Below are positions 1 to 11,559 of a DNA stretch of 64,000 nt, in pieces. The stretch comes from Adiantum capillus-veneris. Lineage: Eukaryota; Streptophyta; Polypodiopsida; Polypodiales; Pteridaceae. The first letter of the stretch is position 1. Every line of letters starts with the position of its first letter. The notes beneath the pieces were generated by a model. That model was given only the letters and a program-made list of their open reading frames with translations. It searched no databases and was not told the origin of the DNA. The position numbers and the translations under genes were made by a program. The stretch lies in the NCBI GenBank assembly GCA_014529385.2, contig CM043964.1, positions 138,532,529-138,596,528 of the forward strand, read 5' to 3'.

Positions 1-1064
1 ATGCCATTTGGCTTCTATTTTGTGGAGACCGCGGTCTAGCTCAACTCTTATGCCTACAAGTTTAGGGTGGGTTCATATTGTGGTTAGGAATATGCTTAGG
101 TGTCCTCATTTGATTTGCTAAAAAGTGTACTATTATTGGGGCTTGAGTGTGTGTGTTCTAGAAAGTCCTCAAAATTAATTTTTTCAAATAGAGCATTGAG
201 GCAAAACCAAAAAAATATCAATCTTGGTATCATCTAATGCGTCTTTTCATGAGAAATTCAATGCACTCGTCATGTTTCAAATCTGGCAAGTTATGAAAAA
301 TCCCCCCCTAAATTACTATTTTTTTTCTTAGGTGGCCTCCCAGTGGTCCCTTTACTCTAGAGGTACATAACTTGCCTCCACATGCCCTTTCACACAAACT
401 GGTGCAAGAGTCTTGTGTGCCTCACTTCCATCCAAAAGATATCGAGAATTGATTGCTCGATATCTGCAAAACAGACAATACTGCTTGTTTTCAGGGGAGG
501 GGGAAGTGTCGCACGTCCTCATGATGGATTGAGAAAGAGGAAAGCTATCCAAAAGTTGCATGCCGAAAAGGACATTTCTCTAACACTGTCCATAGAACCA
601 TGCGTGAAAATCATGCTATTGGAATATTAACCCTTTTTCTCTCCCACTTCCTTTGGCTTATCTGAATTTACGACGTACTATGTGCAACCTAGTATTCGAT
701 CAGTTACCTTGAGGAGGATGAGATTTTGACGTGTATGTATTGGACAACAACAAGACGAAGTTTGCAAAGGCATGTTAAGATTTCCCCTCGAGTACCTCCT
801 AGCGATGCGCGGTGGCTTCCCTTTCAGCCAATGTATCCTTATCTATTGGGGGTTGTCATGGCTTGGGACGAGCATGACCTGAATCTGTAAATTATCGTTC
901 TTGTTAACTTATTCTACTCATCATTGTGAGTATTTGCCTCCTAAAGAAAAGTATCTTAACTTACACTTTTACCATTCTCGAAAACTCTAGATCCGTTCAC
1001 CATTCCTACTAGTCATCTTTTTGGAGTCCTTCCTTGAGCTTGGAGCTGAGACACCACTTTTTTT
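1..1064. other. unassigned DNA
   Basis: No convincing gene is visible. Short open frames (for example 382-630 plus and 352-561 minus) overlap each other, have no recognisable motif and show no promoter or splice context. Composition is ordinary for the window. Confidence 0.5.
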
Positions 1065-2446
1065 ATACTAAAAATAAAAAAAGTGCATCACTATATTTTT
1101 TTTTGCCCATAATAGCTCCCAAACTTGATGTACTACTACATTGTAGCAAAAACACCAAAATCTCTAGTTTAGTCCCCTTGTACCAAGCATAGAGACTGCT
1201 TGAATGAGCTCTAATCAAAAGCCGATGCCCGACCTTTTTTTTTATAGCCATAGAATTAGTTGTTTTTAAAAAACTTTTCTCTTATTATATTGACCTATCA
1301 TTGATGTTTCTCTGACTACAATTATCCTTGCTACTAATATTCACCTTGTTAATATCATTTGGTCCTTTATGTCCATTTAAACACCAAAAAACCCGTCAAA
1401 AAGAATCAAAAGATGCCACTCTAGGAATGTTATAAACACAACTATGAACTGCATGAGTGGAAAAATGGGATCTTACAATGTAGCCTTTTCAATCCCTTTG
1501 AAAACTATTAATATATAGCCCAAATTGAGAGTTTCCAATTAGATTTGGACCCCAGCTACAAATTGACCATGTTTGTTGAATGAATTTAGAAAATTGAAGA
1601 GATTAATACTTTCAAGTAAAACTAAGCCTAATTCTCATAAAATGAAAAATCCTACCAATGTTTTGCTGTTAGCTAAATTAGGTACTTGAAACTAGGAAGA
1701 AATTTTACACACTATAAAGTTCCATGTGGACACTCAAAACTGTCTTTGGATGGCATAGATACTAAAAATAAAAAAAGTGCATCACTATATTATTTTTTTT
1801 TGCCCATAATAGCTCCCAAACTTGATGTACTACTACATTGTAGCAAAAACAACAAAATCTCTAGTTTAGTCCCCTTGTACCAAGCATAGAGACTGCTTGA
1901 ATGAGCTCTAATCAAAAGCCGATGCCCGACCTTTTTTTTTATAGCCATAGAATTAGTTGTTTTTAAAAAACTTTTCTCTTATTATATTGACCTATCATTG
2001 ATGTTTCTCTGACTACAATTATCCTTGCTACTAATACACACCTTGTTAATATCATTTGGTCCTTTATGTCCATTTAAACACCAAAAAACTCGTCAAAAAG
2101 CATCAAAAGATGCCGCTCTAGGAATGTTATAAACACAACTATGAACTGCATTAGTGAAAAAATGGGATCTCACACCTTTTCAATCCCTTTGAAAACTATT
2201 AATATATAGGCAAATTGAGGTTTCCAATCAGATTTGGACCCCAACTACAAATTGACCATGTTTGTTGAATGAAATTAGAAAATTAAAGAGATTAATACTT
2301 CCAAGTAAAACTAAGCCTAATTCTCATAAAATGAAAAATCCTACCAATGTTTTGTTGTTAGCTAAATTTGTACTTGAAACTAGGAAGAAATTTTACACAC
2401 TATACAGTTCCATGTGGACACTCAAAACTGTCTTTGGATGGCATAG
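1065..2446. repeat. ~690-bp direct tandem duplication
   Basis: Two head-to-tail copies occupy 1065-1758 (694 bp) and 1759-2446 (688 bp). Both start at an ATACTAAAAATAAAAAAAGTG segment and end at TCTTTGGATGGCATAG. They differ by scattered substitutions and small indels, including a changed poly-T length and the loss of several bases near 2175. The open frames inside (1063-1251 minus, 1686-1889 plus, 2262-2498 plus) follow the repeat and show no domain. The unit is not recognised as a named element. Confidence 0.85.
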
Positions 2447-2937
2447 ACGCTACCACCAAATTCATCGGCATGAAAACATTTTCATAAATAGGCCATAACG
2501 CCAAATACAAACATTTTTCTTAGGATCATGAGAATATATTGAGAACTACAAAGGCTAGTTATGTAGCACTTTAAGCATATTGAGATGCGTTTTAGGGTGG
2601 AATATTGCAAATTTATGAAAAATGGCAAGAAAATAACACATTTTTGAAGGTTCAAAAACTCTTTGTAAACACCACTTTAAAGGTGGAGTCTATATTCCCA
2701 AAAATGCCAAGTTTCTTTATGGATTTAAAGCACTTCAAAACATAGTTTGCATCTTTATAATAGTTCTAGAAAGTTGCTCCCATAAGAGGACATAAAGGAT
2801 TCCCATTATCTATCTAGTGTTAGTGAGAAGACATAAAATGATCCTTGTAAACTGCTTAAGAAGCATAAAATTTTAAAAAAACATGCTTAAAAGCTAGATT
2901 TCCTATTTGGACAAGTCTTAAAAGGATAATTTGTATG

Positions 2938-3110
2938 AAATGGAAATTTAAGATAGCCCTAGAGTGATGGACGTATATACAATGCATGGGAGAAAAAACC
3001 TCTTAGTGAGGGAAAAAAATGCTCAGCGGTCCTAAGTGTGTTCACACATCTCACTACCACATGCATATGGTAACAAATCCCCCTTGGAGTGATGTAGTGA
3101 ACGAGAACTG
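2938..3110 (-). repeat. truncated Copia 3' LTR
   Basis: This stretch aligns to 5240-5370 of the upstream LTR: the CCTAGAGTGATGGACGTATA block, the paired AAAACCTC...GTGAGGGAAAAAA block and the GTGTTCACACA block are all shared. The terminal segment beginning TAGTTGGAATC at 5153 has no counterpart below 2938, so the LTR end is lost. Confidence 0.8.
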
Positions 3111-3693
3111 ACAAATAAAGTATAGGGAAGTGCCATGGCCCGAGGACATGATCAGTCCACAAATATTTCTTACATTTGCACACTTTAAATTCTTGTCCTT
3201 TCTTGACAAAATCGTGAGGCTGCACTACATAAACTTCCTCAAATATGTCACCATTCAATGAAGCAGTAACAATGTCTGATTGATGCACATCCCAACCAAA
3301 ATGAGCTGCAAATGCACATAAAAAATGCACAATAGTTTTATGACAAGTGGGAGCAAAAGTTTCTTCATAATCTATGCCTTTTTGTTGTGTATAATCCTTT
3401 GCAACAAGTTGAGCCTCATGGCAATCGATCTCACCATCCGGCTTGCGTTTTAACTTGCAAACCCACTTTGTACCAATGGCCTTTTTGCCAGGAGGCAAAT
3501 CACATAAAGTCCACGTGTCATTTTTTATAAGTGCATCATATTCAGAGTACATGGGAGCCATCCAATTTTTTGAATTATGTGTTTCATCAAAAGACAGAGG
3601 TTTCTCAACATCACATAAGCTAGACATAGCTAAAGCATAACAATCTGATGCATAAGATGCATGGCGAGAACCTAAATGAGTACAACTAGACAA
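3110..3693 (-). pseudogene. Copia reverse transcriptase fragment (RVT_2)
   Basis: The translation shows the N-terminal part of a Copia-type reverse transcriptase: the NDTWTL segment, the GTKWVCKLKRKPDGEI motif, a KGIDYEETFAP-like block and the HQSDIVTASLNGDIFEEVYV block. In active Copia elements the last block reads close to QMDVKTAFLNG, so one position of the usual catalytic aspartate segment is kept, but the YVDD box and everything C-terminal are absent. The open frame then runs into LTR sequence. It should copy element RNA into DNA in cytoplasmic particles in an intact element; this piece cannot. Assignment to Copia is secure. Confidence 0.85.
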
Positions 3694-4831
3694 AGGTGCA
3701 TTTAATTGTCATGCAAAGTATACACCATCCATTTTGGCATACCTCTAGCCTGCTCATTCTTAGCCCTTTCCTCATCAAGTGCATCATGTACATTTGATGA
3801 GCATCTACAACAACTGACATACATGTATCATGGACAAAAGGGTAACAAGTGCACTCTGCACTAAAAGCCCATTTTGCATCAACATTTGCATCACAATCTC
3901 CTTTCGTAGAAGACTCAACAATAGTTGCATTTGTAGTGGAACCAGTCTCTTTCTTCCTAGCCTCTTTTGCCTTCAAATTATGACACCGCTTGATCAAGTG
4001 ATCATTAGCTTTACAATAATGGCAACGCATCTTCTTTTTACCCTTTTCACAAGAATTCCTAGACGAATTGTTGCCAGTAGAAGCATTAGGAACATGTGAT
4101 TTACCACTTGCAGAAGAACCATGAGAAGTGGCTACATTGTTGTTACCACCTTTTCTTTGAGCAACAATAAAGGCCTTATCAACTGTGCATTGTTTAGCCC
4201 TGTTTTTTCAGAAAGTGACTCTTGCAAAAACAATGTGCATAATGTATCAAACTTGAAAACTTCTTGATTTCCTTGGGTCAGAAGTCTCCAAGTACTAGCA
4301 AAAGTCTAGTAAGAATCTGACAAATTATCAAGAACATGCTGCACAAGGGAACTGTCAAAAATGGCTTCGCCTACAGAAAAATTTTCTCATTAATATAATT
4401 GATACTAGCATAATCTTCGACTCCAGCTCTTTACGTAGCAATGCAATTTTAGCCTCATTGCGACTTGCATAAAGACCAGCCAGAATATCCCAAGCCTATT
4501 TTGCAGATTTAGCTGAACGAATGTGGGAAGGAATAATGTGTTTCACAGATAATGCAATCAAAGCATGAGCTTGCATATCTCTTACATCCCAACAAGCCTA
4601 CTCAACCATAGGCAACATAGTTCTAACAGCAGCAATCCTGAAACCTGCAACATCCTCAACATCGCCTGTATCCTCATAACCAAGACATACATCAATACCC
4701 TATACAATACTACATACGTCCTTTGACACAAGGACATGTTGTATCATATAAGCCCACAAAGAGTAATTGTCCCCATCCAATCTATCCTCAATAGCAAACA
4801 TCTTGAGCACATCTATGTTGTTGTCAGCCAT
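3686..4831 (-). pseudogene. Copia gag with CCHC zinc knuckle
   Basis: The minus-strand reading starts at an ATG at 4831 with MADNNIDVLKMF, about 310 bases after the primer site. It continues through a gag-like segment containing LDGDNYSLWAYMI, typical of the plant Copia gag N-terminal region, and reaches the knuckle CHYCKANDHLIKRC (C-x2-C-x4-H-x4-C) near 4020. Several in-frame stops (for example just after KDVCSIV) and frame changes break it. Gag would form the particle and bind the element RNA. The knuckle frame reaches to within a few codons of the reverse transcriptase frame, consistent with an internal deletion. Confidence 0.8.
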
Positions 4832-5139
4832 CGTGAATGCCTGCACCCGATGGGAAAACTACCCTAAAAGAGGAGAAACAAAGCGTGACCAACATATGCT
4901 ATATAGCACAACCCATAGAAGATTGTAAGGGATATGTATGCAAAAAACGACACTAACAAAAATTCTGCGCAAAATGATGAAATTGCCTACACAACACTAC
5001 CTGTAGTGGAAACGAAGGCCGAAATGAGCCCAAATAATTTGACCAGATCTGCTGACGCTCACCAAAGCTCATAGAAATTGGAGAAGGTGAGTCATCATTT
5101 GTTGGAGCTGCTGGAAACTAAGCCCAAAGGATGCAACCT

Positions 5140-5151
5140 GCTCTGATACCA
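5140..5151 (-). promoter_or_regulatory. primer-binding site (initiator Met tRNA type)
   Basis: On the minus strand the sequence TGGTATCAGAGC lies just inside the LTR. This is the usual complement to the 3' end of plant initiator methionine tRNA used by Copia elements to prime minus-strand DNA synthesis. Confidence 0.9.
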
Positions 5152-5410
5152 ATAGTTGGAATCAGGGTTGCATGGAAATACACAACTTGGAGAAGACGAA
5201 GGAAGCTCAAGGCACACATCAGAGAGTATATTACTTAGTGTGCAATGGAAAGATAAGGTAGCCCTAGAGTGATGGACGTATATACAATGCATGGGGAAAA
5301 AACCTCCCAGTGAGGGAAAAAATGCCCCAGCGGTCGTAAGTGTGTTCACACACATCACTGCCACATGTATATCGTAACATATATAAAGAAGAGAGCACAC
5401 CCAAATAACA
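5152..5410 (-). repeat. Copia 5' LTR
   Basis: About 258 bp, starting TGTTATTTGG at 5410 on the minus strand and ending at the primer site. A TATA-like TTATATAT lies at about 5379-5386 (minus). The terminal dinucleotide at the inner end is not a clean CA (reads CCAACTA), so the inner boundary is approximate. Confidence 0.75.
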
Positions 5411-5534
5411 TTTTATACTCATTTTTCTTCCAATTTTCTTTTATCACTTACTTTCCCACCTCCTCAAAATTTTTTTTTTTGGATGCTTCAACCCTAAATC
5501 CTAAATCTAATTTTACATGCTTCATAGCGGGATT
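5411..5534. other. spacer between two Copia relics
   Basis: Short AT-rich spacer with no recognisable feature. Confidence 0.4.
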
Positions 5535-6324
5535 TTGACACAAGCACGTAACTACTCTCTAATATCCTCTTGGAAGCCTTGGATGCTACATATCTTGGTA
5601 CGAATTTGAACGACGTAACTAAATAGATATTTGAGTAGATTACTTAATGGAGAGAGATAGATTTCACACACAAGAGATTATAAAGTAGAGAGAGAGAGAG
5701 AGTACACACAATATACGTGGTTCACCCAATGTGGGCTACGTCCACGGGAAAGCAACCACTCAATGGCTTTAGTACTTCAAAACAAGAAGTAGTTTACAAA
5801 GGGATTATACTCTTGATGGAGTTCCCGCCTTGCTTCACTCTCACCACCTCACACTCACCTTGTTGCATCAACTTCACACTATGAAATGTGTGTAGAAATG
5901 GCCTCCTTTTATAGGCCAAAAGGGTTGCCCTCTCTTATGAGAGGCAGCCATGTGTAGCCGCCCTTGTGTGAATAAGTCCAAATCGGACCCTCCAATCCGC
6001 CCATGTGTGGCCGTCCTTGTGTAGACAAATCCGCTTTTGAATTCGGCCACCGGCCACCAGCCATTGACTTCCGACCACCGGCCAACCGACCGGTCTTTTT
6101 CCGACCGCCGTCCGGCCATAATATTCCGTCGAAAAGGAATATTCCGACGAAGGAAAAAAAAAGTGGCCCCTAAAGTTGCCCGTGATTTTAGGCTGTGAAA
6201 ATTTTGCTTTCCGGCGAGTGATTTTCCTTCACGCACGATGGCTTCTCCTCATAATGGGGCCCTTACAAATGTGCGCTTTTACCACAAAAAATTACAAAGG
6301 GTAAATCAGGCTCCATACTTAACA
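5535..6324 (-). repeat. LTR of a second Copia element
   Basis: Begins TGTTAAGTATGG at 6324 on the minus strand, immediately after a classic plant Copia polypurine tract, and runs for roughly 790 bp. The lower boundary (a TGACA at about 5534, which would give a terminal TGTCA) is a guess. A short GA run lies at about 5690-5702. No second copy of this LTR is present in the window. Confidence 0.7.
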
Positions 6325-6336
6325 ATCTCCCACTTG
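6325..6336 (-). promoter_or_regulatory. polypurine tract
   Basis: Minus-strand AAGTGGGAGAT directly abuts the LTR start. This is the widespread plant Copia plus-strand priming motif. Confidence 0.85.
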
Positions 6337-6374
6337 GAGACTGATCTCCAAACCAAACCTGTGACTGCTTTCCA

Positions 6375-6835
6375 TCCTGGTTTCTTATCCTTGAATGCCG
6401 ATTGAAGATGAGCAAAAGATCAACTTCTCCTTGTTGACCACCTTTGTAAACATGTCTGCATGATTTTCACTTGTATGCACCTTTCCTAGCTTTAGCTGTC
6501 CCTCTTCCAAAAGAGTGCGTATGAAGTGATATCTCACCTCAATGTGCTTTGTCCTTGAATGAAAGGCTGAGTTCTTTGCAAGATGAATAGCGCTTTGGCT
6601 ATCACTGTACAAGACACAATTGTCTTGTTTGAATCCAAGCTCTTCTAAGAATCCGTGAAGCCACAGAATTTCTTTGCTTGCCTCCGTCATTGCTACATAC
6701 TCTGCTTCCGTGGTAGAAAGTGAGACCACTTTCTACCAGCTTTGAAGCCCAACTTATTGTTGTGCCTCCAACTGTGAAGACAGAGCCCGTAGTGCTCCTT
6801 CGAGTATCTTTGTCACCTGCCATATCTACTTTCCA
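6375..6835 (-). pseudogene. Copia RNase H domain fragment
   Basis: The minus-strand translation carries the C-terminal Copia RNase H: DKDTRRSTTGSVFTVGG and ISWASKLV, then (after a frame change near 6725) VSLSTTEAEYVAMTEASKE, LYSDSQSAIHLAKN and RTKHIEVRYHFIR. The acidic residues of the TTEAEY and YSDSQSA blocks are kept. The reverse transcriptase that should precede it is cut off at about 6835. RNase H would remove the RNA strand after first-strand synthesis. It sits just before its polypurine tract and LTR, as expected for the 3' end of an element. Confidence 0.9.
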
Positions 6836-6932
6836 TTAAGATTTTTTTCCTCACTTTTTCTAATCCCCCACCCCAACCGCTCTCTCTCTTATCATGCATG
6901 CAATAAACAAAGACTCCAGAGTGACCTCCCTC

Positions 6933-6941
<9 letters not shown>

Positions 6942-6972
<31 letters not shown>

Positions 6973-7080
6973 TGCCATCACCATCACCATCACCATCCTC
7001 AAGTGCAAAGATTGTTGGGGGCAAGGGCTATAGAATTTTCTTTTTGAGAGGCAAGTATCTCTCTCTCTCCCTCCCTCCCT

Positions 7081-7143
<63 letters not shown>
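6942..7143. repeat. CT microsatellites
   Basis: Two CT runs: 6942-6967 and a longer compound CCCT/C/CT tract at about 7051-7143. Open frames reading Ser-Leu or Arg-Glu repeats across them are artefacts. Confidence 0.95.
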
Positions 7144-7146
<3 letters not shown>

Positions 7147-7376
7147 TTGCTTCTTAAAAACCTGTGATGAGTAGGTGGTGGTAAGCGCTTTCACCAACTC
7201 TTAATGGTTTGTGGCCTTATTGAAGAGGTAGCGTGAGATTGTTCTTCTGTGCGTAACATGCTGAGGCCTTGCTAGTCGTAGGAAATTATTGGGTGGTGAA
7301 ATATAGGGTGAGAATCAAAATTTTGCTAATCAAAACTTTTCATTGACAATAGATGCAATTGTTCAACCCAACTTTT

Positions 7377-7381
7377 GCGCG

Positions 7382-7437
<56 letters not shown>
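7377..7437. repeat. GC/CT/CA compound microsatellite
   Basis: A short GC run is followed by (CT)n and (CA)n. No gene is associated. Confidence 0.9.
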
Positions 7438-8182
7438 TTGTATAGTAAAACAAAATTCCCTTGGAGGGCTAATATTTGGAAGGGATAAGCACCTCCCCCT
7501 CTGAACCCTTTGGTGTGTCAAAAAAAAGAATCCCCTCATAGGGCTAGCACCAATGCAGACCCTTTGAGGGATTTTTTTTTTATTACACATCAAGATCTTT
7601 AAAAATAAAAAGTGAATTCACTTTTTGCATTTAGCACAAAACTCTACTCACTCTACTTGCACATATCCTACTCGCTCTACTCCATTACATCATATGAAAC
7701 CTTTCAAGATCCCATTCCATTTGAAGATTTGAAATTGGCCATTTGATTTTCCATGCAACCCCTCATGGTCGAGCTCTAAACCCGGCAGTACAAAGAAGTT
7801 ACCGAGTTGAGCCAATTCAACACCACAACTGGCTACAATTAGCACGAGGTTGGACATATTAGAAAAAAACATTGCCACTCTCGCAACACCCATCGTCGTC
7901 CTTTGCCTTTGTGCAATAGCTCGCACCTATGTGCCTCACACGTCTCTTTCTCTCTACGCCCTGACTGTCTCATCTCGTCTCCCATGTGTCCACCCTGCCA
8001 CCTCTCCCGCTCGCTTTGTCCCCACCACCCTGTCCCCCTTTGCCCTTTAGATTTGCTTTATTTTCTTTATGTTATAGAAGGATCTCGGCTTACTTATGCT
8101 AACAAAATATTCACTACAAGAAGAGATAGTTTTTTTAAAAATAAAAAAAGACCTCCTAAAGGATTACAAAATGGAGAGTTTT
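7438..8182. other. unassigned DNA
   Basis: No supported gene. A CACTACAAGAAGAG string at 8113 resembles a CACTA terminus but no matching inverted end was found. Confidence 0.4.
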
Positions 8183-8308
8183 GAATCTTTGGTGATTCTT
8201 TGCTGCATTCAAATTGAGAACCACATACAAAAGAGAAAGTGCACTTTCTCTTTTGTATGCGGTTCTCAATTTGAATGCATTTCTTTAGCAAAGAATCACC
8301 AAAGATTC
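8183..8308. repeat. 126-bp near-perfect hairpin (foldback)
   Basis: Left arm 8183-8241 and right arm 8242-8308 are inverted copies meeting at GTGCAC (8239-8244) with no spacer. The right arm carries about eight extra bases around ATTTCTTTA. Outer ends read GAATCTTTGGTGATTC and its complement. It could be a small MITE or a foldback; no second copy was seen in the window. Confidence 0.85.
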
Positions 8309-9315
8309 TCGTCTGTTTTGAAAAGAAACTTTCTTTGAAGAATAGAGTCAAAGGGATGACTTGCCAAGTGTCACACGATGCACGCGGCCAATGAGGATAT
8401 AGGTGTGTTGGTGGGGGGGGAGGGGAGGAAGGAAAGGCGGCACGAGGCTAGGTAGACAGTGATGCCAAAAGGAGGGCGGAGGTTGCACTGCATCAGGTTT
8501 ACTGATTTTTATAATACATGCATGGTTTGTCATAGGGGACAACCATCATGGTGGGCTAATCCGGTCTTGCAAGCGACTTGTCCTATGATCATGTCATCCT
8601 GAGGTCGATGCACGCATTCACACATAAAAGTTAGTGGGGGAGTATCCATTTTTTTAAGCAAAAATCTTGATGGATGCTTTAAGAATTAAAAGAGGAAAAG
8701 GAAATGAAGGTGACAAGTGGCAATCCAAGGCAAAACTGCATATTGCCAAGACCAAAACTGCAGGTGGTAGATTGAGAAGTTGTCAAGTGTTGATGAGTGG
8801 TGGAACACGGATGTGTGCACTGGAAGGCAACAACAAAGCATTTTTTTTAAATGCGAAGGATATCACAGTCAGCAACTAGGCTGTCGTGACAGCATGGCTC
8901 AACCCAAAAGTAAATACACTTTTCTTTTTCAAAGTTCTTCAATGTGTTTTTAAAAAAATTCCCCCTGAAAGGGTCGTGGTGCTTGGTACACCCTTTGAGG
9001 ATTTTTATTTTTTTTTGAGAGAGAGAGAGAGAGAGAGAGGGCTAGGAAAATATATTTTTAGTAACTGGTGAAAATAAGGGCAAAATTGGATTCCCAGTTC
9101 TTAGGTCAGAATTTGAAGCCTTTGCCAATAACAACACTAAAACTTGTGTAGATTTTTCCGAATTAAAGGCAAGCTCAAAATATAACCCTTTTCTATCTTT
9201 ATACACATCAAAGAGTTTAAGAAAAAAAATCCATTCACTTTCGTATTTTAGAATGACTTCTAAGTCCCTTGTCACACTAAGACACCTATCCCAGTCTCCT
9301 TTTGCAAATGATCGT
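8309..9315. other. unassigned DNA with a GA run
   Basis: Contains a GA microsatellite at about 9017-9038. The segments near 7480-7580 and 8945-9010 both carry a CCCTTTGAGG motif followed by poly-T, perhaps copies of an unidentified small repeat. No gene is supported. Confidence 0.4.
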
Positions 9316-9470
9316 TAATGCTACTATCACATTGGACGTGGAAAAAAAAGTTGTGCATTTTTCTCATGAATGGGAGTAGCCCATGTGGTTAAATGCTACT
9401 ATCACATTGGACTTGGAAAAAAAAAGTTGTGCATTTTTCTCATGAATGGGTAGCCCATTCATGTGGTTAA
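9316..9470. repeat. ~76-bp direct tandem duplication
   Basis: The segment beginning TGCTACTATCACATTGGAC occurs twice head to tail (about 9316-9391 and 9392-9470), each with a TTGTGCATTTTTCTCATGAA core. The copies differ by a few bases. Confidence 0.9.
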
Positions 9471-9725
9471 ACCTTTGTCTTAGACACTATTTGTCAAGGT
9501 TCAATGCTTCTGGAATGAACTCCCACGTGCACTTTTTGTAGTTGGCCACTACTTTGAGAACTTGGCCGAGGGTACAAGGCCATCCCTCTGACAAGGGGTG
9601 GAGGCCAACTTTTTCCTTTTCATCTACAAATGACTAGCTACCACATCCATATGGGCCTTTGTTTCCTTTCCCTAGTGTGACATGGATGTAAGACAAATTT
9701 CTCTTCTCATTCAAGAGTATTGTGA

Positions 9726-9985
9726 ACTCTCTCTCTCTCTCTCTCTCTCTCGGAGAAGAGGGCTCAACAATTAGGCTTCCATGGAGAAGAGGGCTAAACA
9801 ATAAGGCTTTTTACAATTTAAAGAGTCTCTCTCTCTCTCTCTCTCTCTCTCATGGCGAAGAGGGCTCAACAATTAGGCTTCCATGGAGAGAGGGCTAAAC
9901 AATTAGGATTTTTACAATTTAAAGAGTCTCTCTCTCATGGAGAAGAGGGCTGAACACGTAGGCTTCCGACAATGTTAAGAGTTTT
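9726..9985. repeat. ~100-bp tandem repeat linked to CT runs
   Basis: Three copies (third partial) of a unit made of a CT run, then GAGAAGAGGGCTCAACAATTAGG, a GGAGA(A)GAGGGCTAAACAA block and TTTTTACAATTTAAAGAGT. The CT run length differs between copies. Confidence 0.85.
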
Positions 9986-10325
9986 AGAGATGAATAAACA
10001 CCATCTCAAGAAACGTTACCCTTTTGTGAATTTTAAAGTTCAATATCTCTCAACAGTTAGGCTTCTGATACATGGTGTTTCTCAAGCCGTCATTCCCCAT
10101 CTTCTTAGCACCCTCATTCCCTATCTCTCTCAATTATAAGAGTTGAATACTATACATATTATAAAGATTCTCTCTCGCTTATTTTTGTGCCTAACAAATA
10201 ACCCTCACCAACACATATGCCTTGTCTACCCTGTGAAGCACTGCACCTTGGGGCTTGCCCTACACGTCTAATAGCTTCAACCTTAGCACTGCTCTATTAG
10301 GCTTTATAGGTGATTCTCCATATGC

Positions 10326-10329
<4 letters not shown>

Positions 10330-10378
<49 letters not shown>
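10330..10378. repeat. GA microsatellite
   Basis: About 24 uninterrupted GA units. Confidence 0.95.
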
Positions 10379-10383
<5 letters not shown>

Positions 10384-10719
10384 AGAAGAAAACTATAGGC
10401 ATGGTCCCTAGGTGGCATCCCCCCCTTTGCTTCATCCTTGATGTTGAGGATGGGGTTCAAATTGCACCACATAGGACAACATGGGCCCATGCCTTATAAA
10501 TATTTTCTCGGATTTTGGTTCGCTCGAAAAATGTTGCTCGGTGTATGGTAAGACTCAGTATTATAAGGGGTTCAATTTCAAAGAGCACAAGATTATAAGG
10601 CAGTTAATTTTGAGAACCACGATGAGAGTAAGTGAGACTGTTTTCAAAAAAGTCTATTTTCTATAGAATTTTTTAGGATTCCATTGCAAATTCTTAAAGA
10701 AAGCATAGAAATAATTGTA

Positions 10720-10720
<1 letters not shown>

Positions 10721-10785
<65 letters not shown>

Positions 10786-10790
10786 ACATC
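10721..10790. repeat. CT/CA compound microsatellite
   Basis: (CT)n directly followed by (CA)n, as at 7377-7437. Confidence 0.95.
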
Positions 10791-11539
10791 AGCAACACTA
10801 GCAATATCCTGCTTATCTAGACTACATATGTCTCATAGGATCGCCATATTGAGAACTTGGTGCTTCCCCTAAGGGATTTAGGGTGTAGAGGATCTACAAC
10901 ACCTCAATGATCTGCGTATTGTGGTTGATCAACATGTTGGGTAGGGTGCACAAAGGTCTAGTTCCCAGAAAGAGTTATGCACCTTCGCAAACAATGGGGA
11001 TCGACTTTCACGCTAGCACTCACCCATAATGGCTTTCAAGGTGGATTTTGAGGGCGGCTATCTACTTTTCCCTCGATGGCTTCTGTGGGCATGCCATGCT
11101 CGTCTTAGAGCAACACTGTTGCACCTCAGTTTCAGCCTTGTCTCCTTGTGTAGCAAATGGTGCTCTGTTTTGTGACTATTTTGCCAAGCCTGTGTGCTTA
11201 TTATCTTTCAAAGCTTTAGCTCAATAAAACTATTATATATATATCCTACCTTATCTTAAGCGCCAATTTTCTTTTTTGTTAAGTGCGACTATTATTCAAA
11301 GCTTAGGAACTACCCCTTTGGTTAAGGTTCTCTTCAGTAGGGTCTATGCCCACCAGGCACTTGATCCTATTGTGCCTTCACTCCCACTCTCATAAAGCTC
11401 CGTTCCATCGCAGTGCTAAAAATAGAGGTGGACACTCTACCCATGGAGGAGGACATTGTTAAGTTCTTGTAAATGCTCACGTTCCATGGATATACTTGGG
11501 TAATCCAAAGATGAAATCCATGGATATACTCTCCCCTGG
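10791..11539. other. unassigned DNA
   Basis: No recognisable coding region or repeat apart from a short AT run near 11236. Confidence 0.4.
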
Positions 11540-11559
11540 TGAATTTTAGATAGGCAATG

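Larger units (their letters stand above)
2938..5410 (-). mobile_element. internally deleted Ty1/Copia retrotransposon
   Basis: Read on the minus strand the order is LTR (5410-5152), primer-binding site (5151-5140), gag beginning near 4831, a zinc knuckle near 4020, then directly a Copia reverse transcriptase segment (3693-3160), then a second partial LTR (about 3110-2938). Protease, integrase and RNase H are missing. The two LTR parts share a stretch containing ACGTATATACAATGCATGGG and the AAGTGTGTTCACACA region. The lower-coordinate LTR lacks the roughly 90 bases nearest the primer site in the other LTR. It is a dead, non-autonomous copy. Confidence 0.85.

Noticed and set aside
382-630. 82-codon plus-strand frame near the window start
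   Set aside because: No motif, and an equally long minus-strand frame overlaps it.
8112-8126. CACTACAAGAAGAG as a second CACTA terminus
   Set aside because: No matching inverted end or 3-bp duplication was found within the window.
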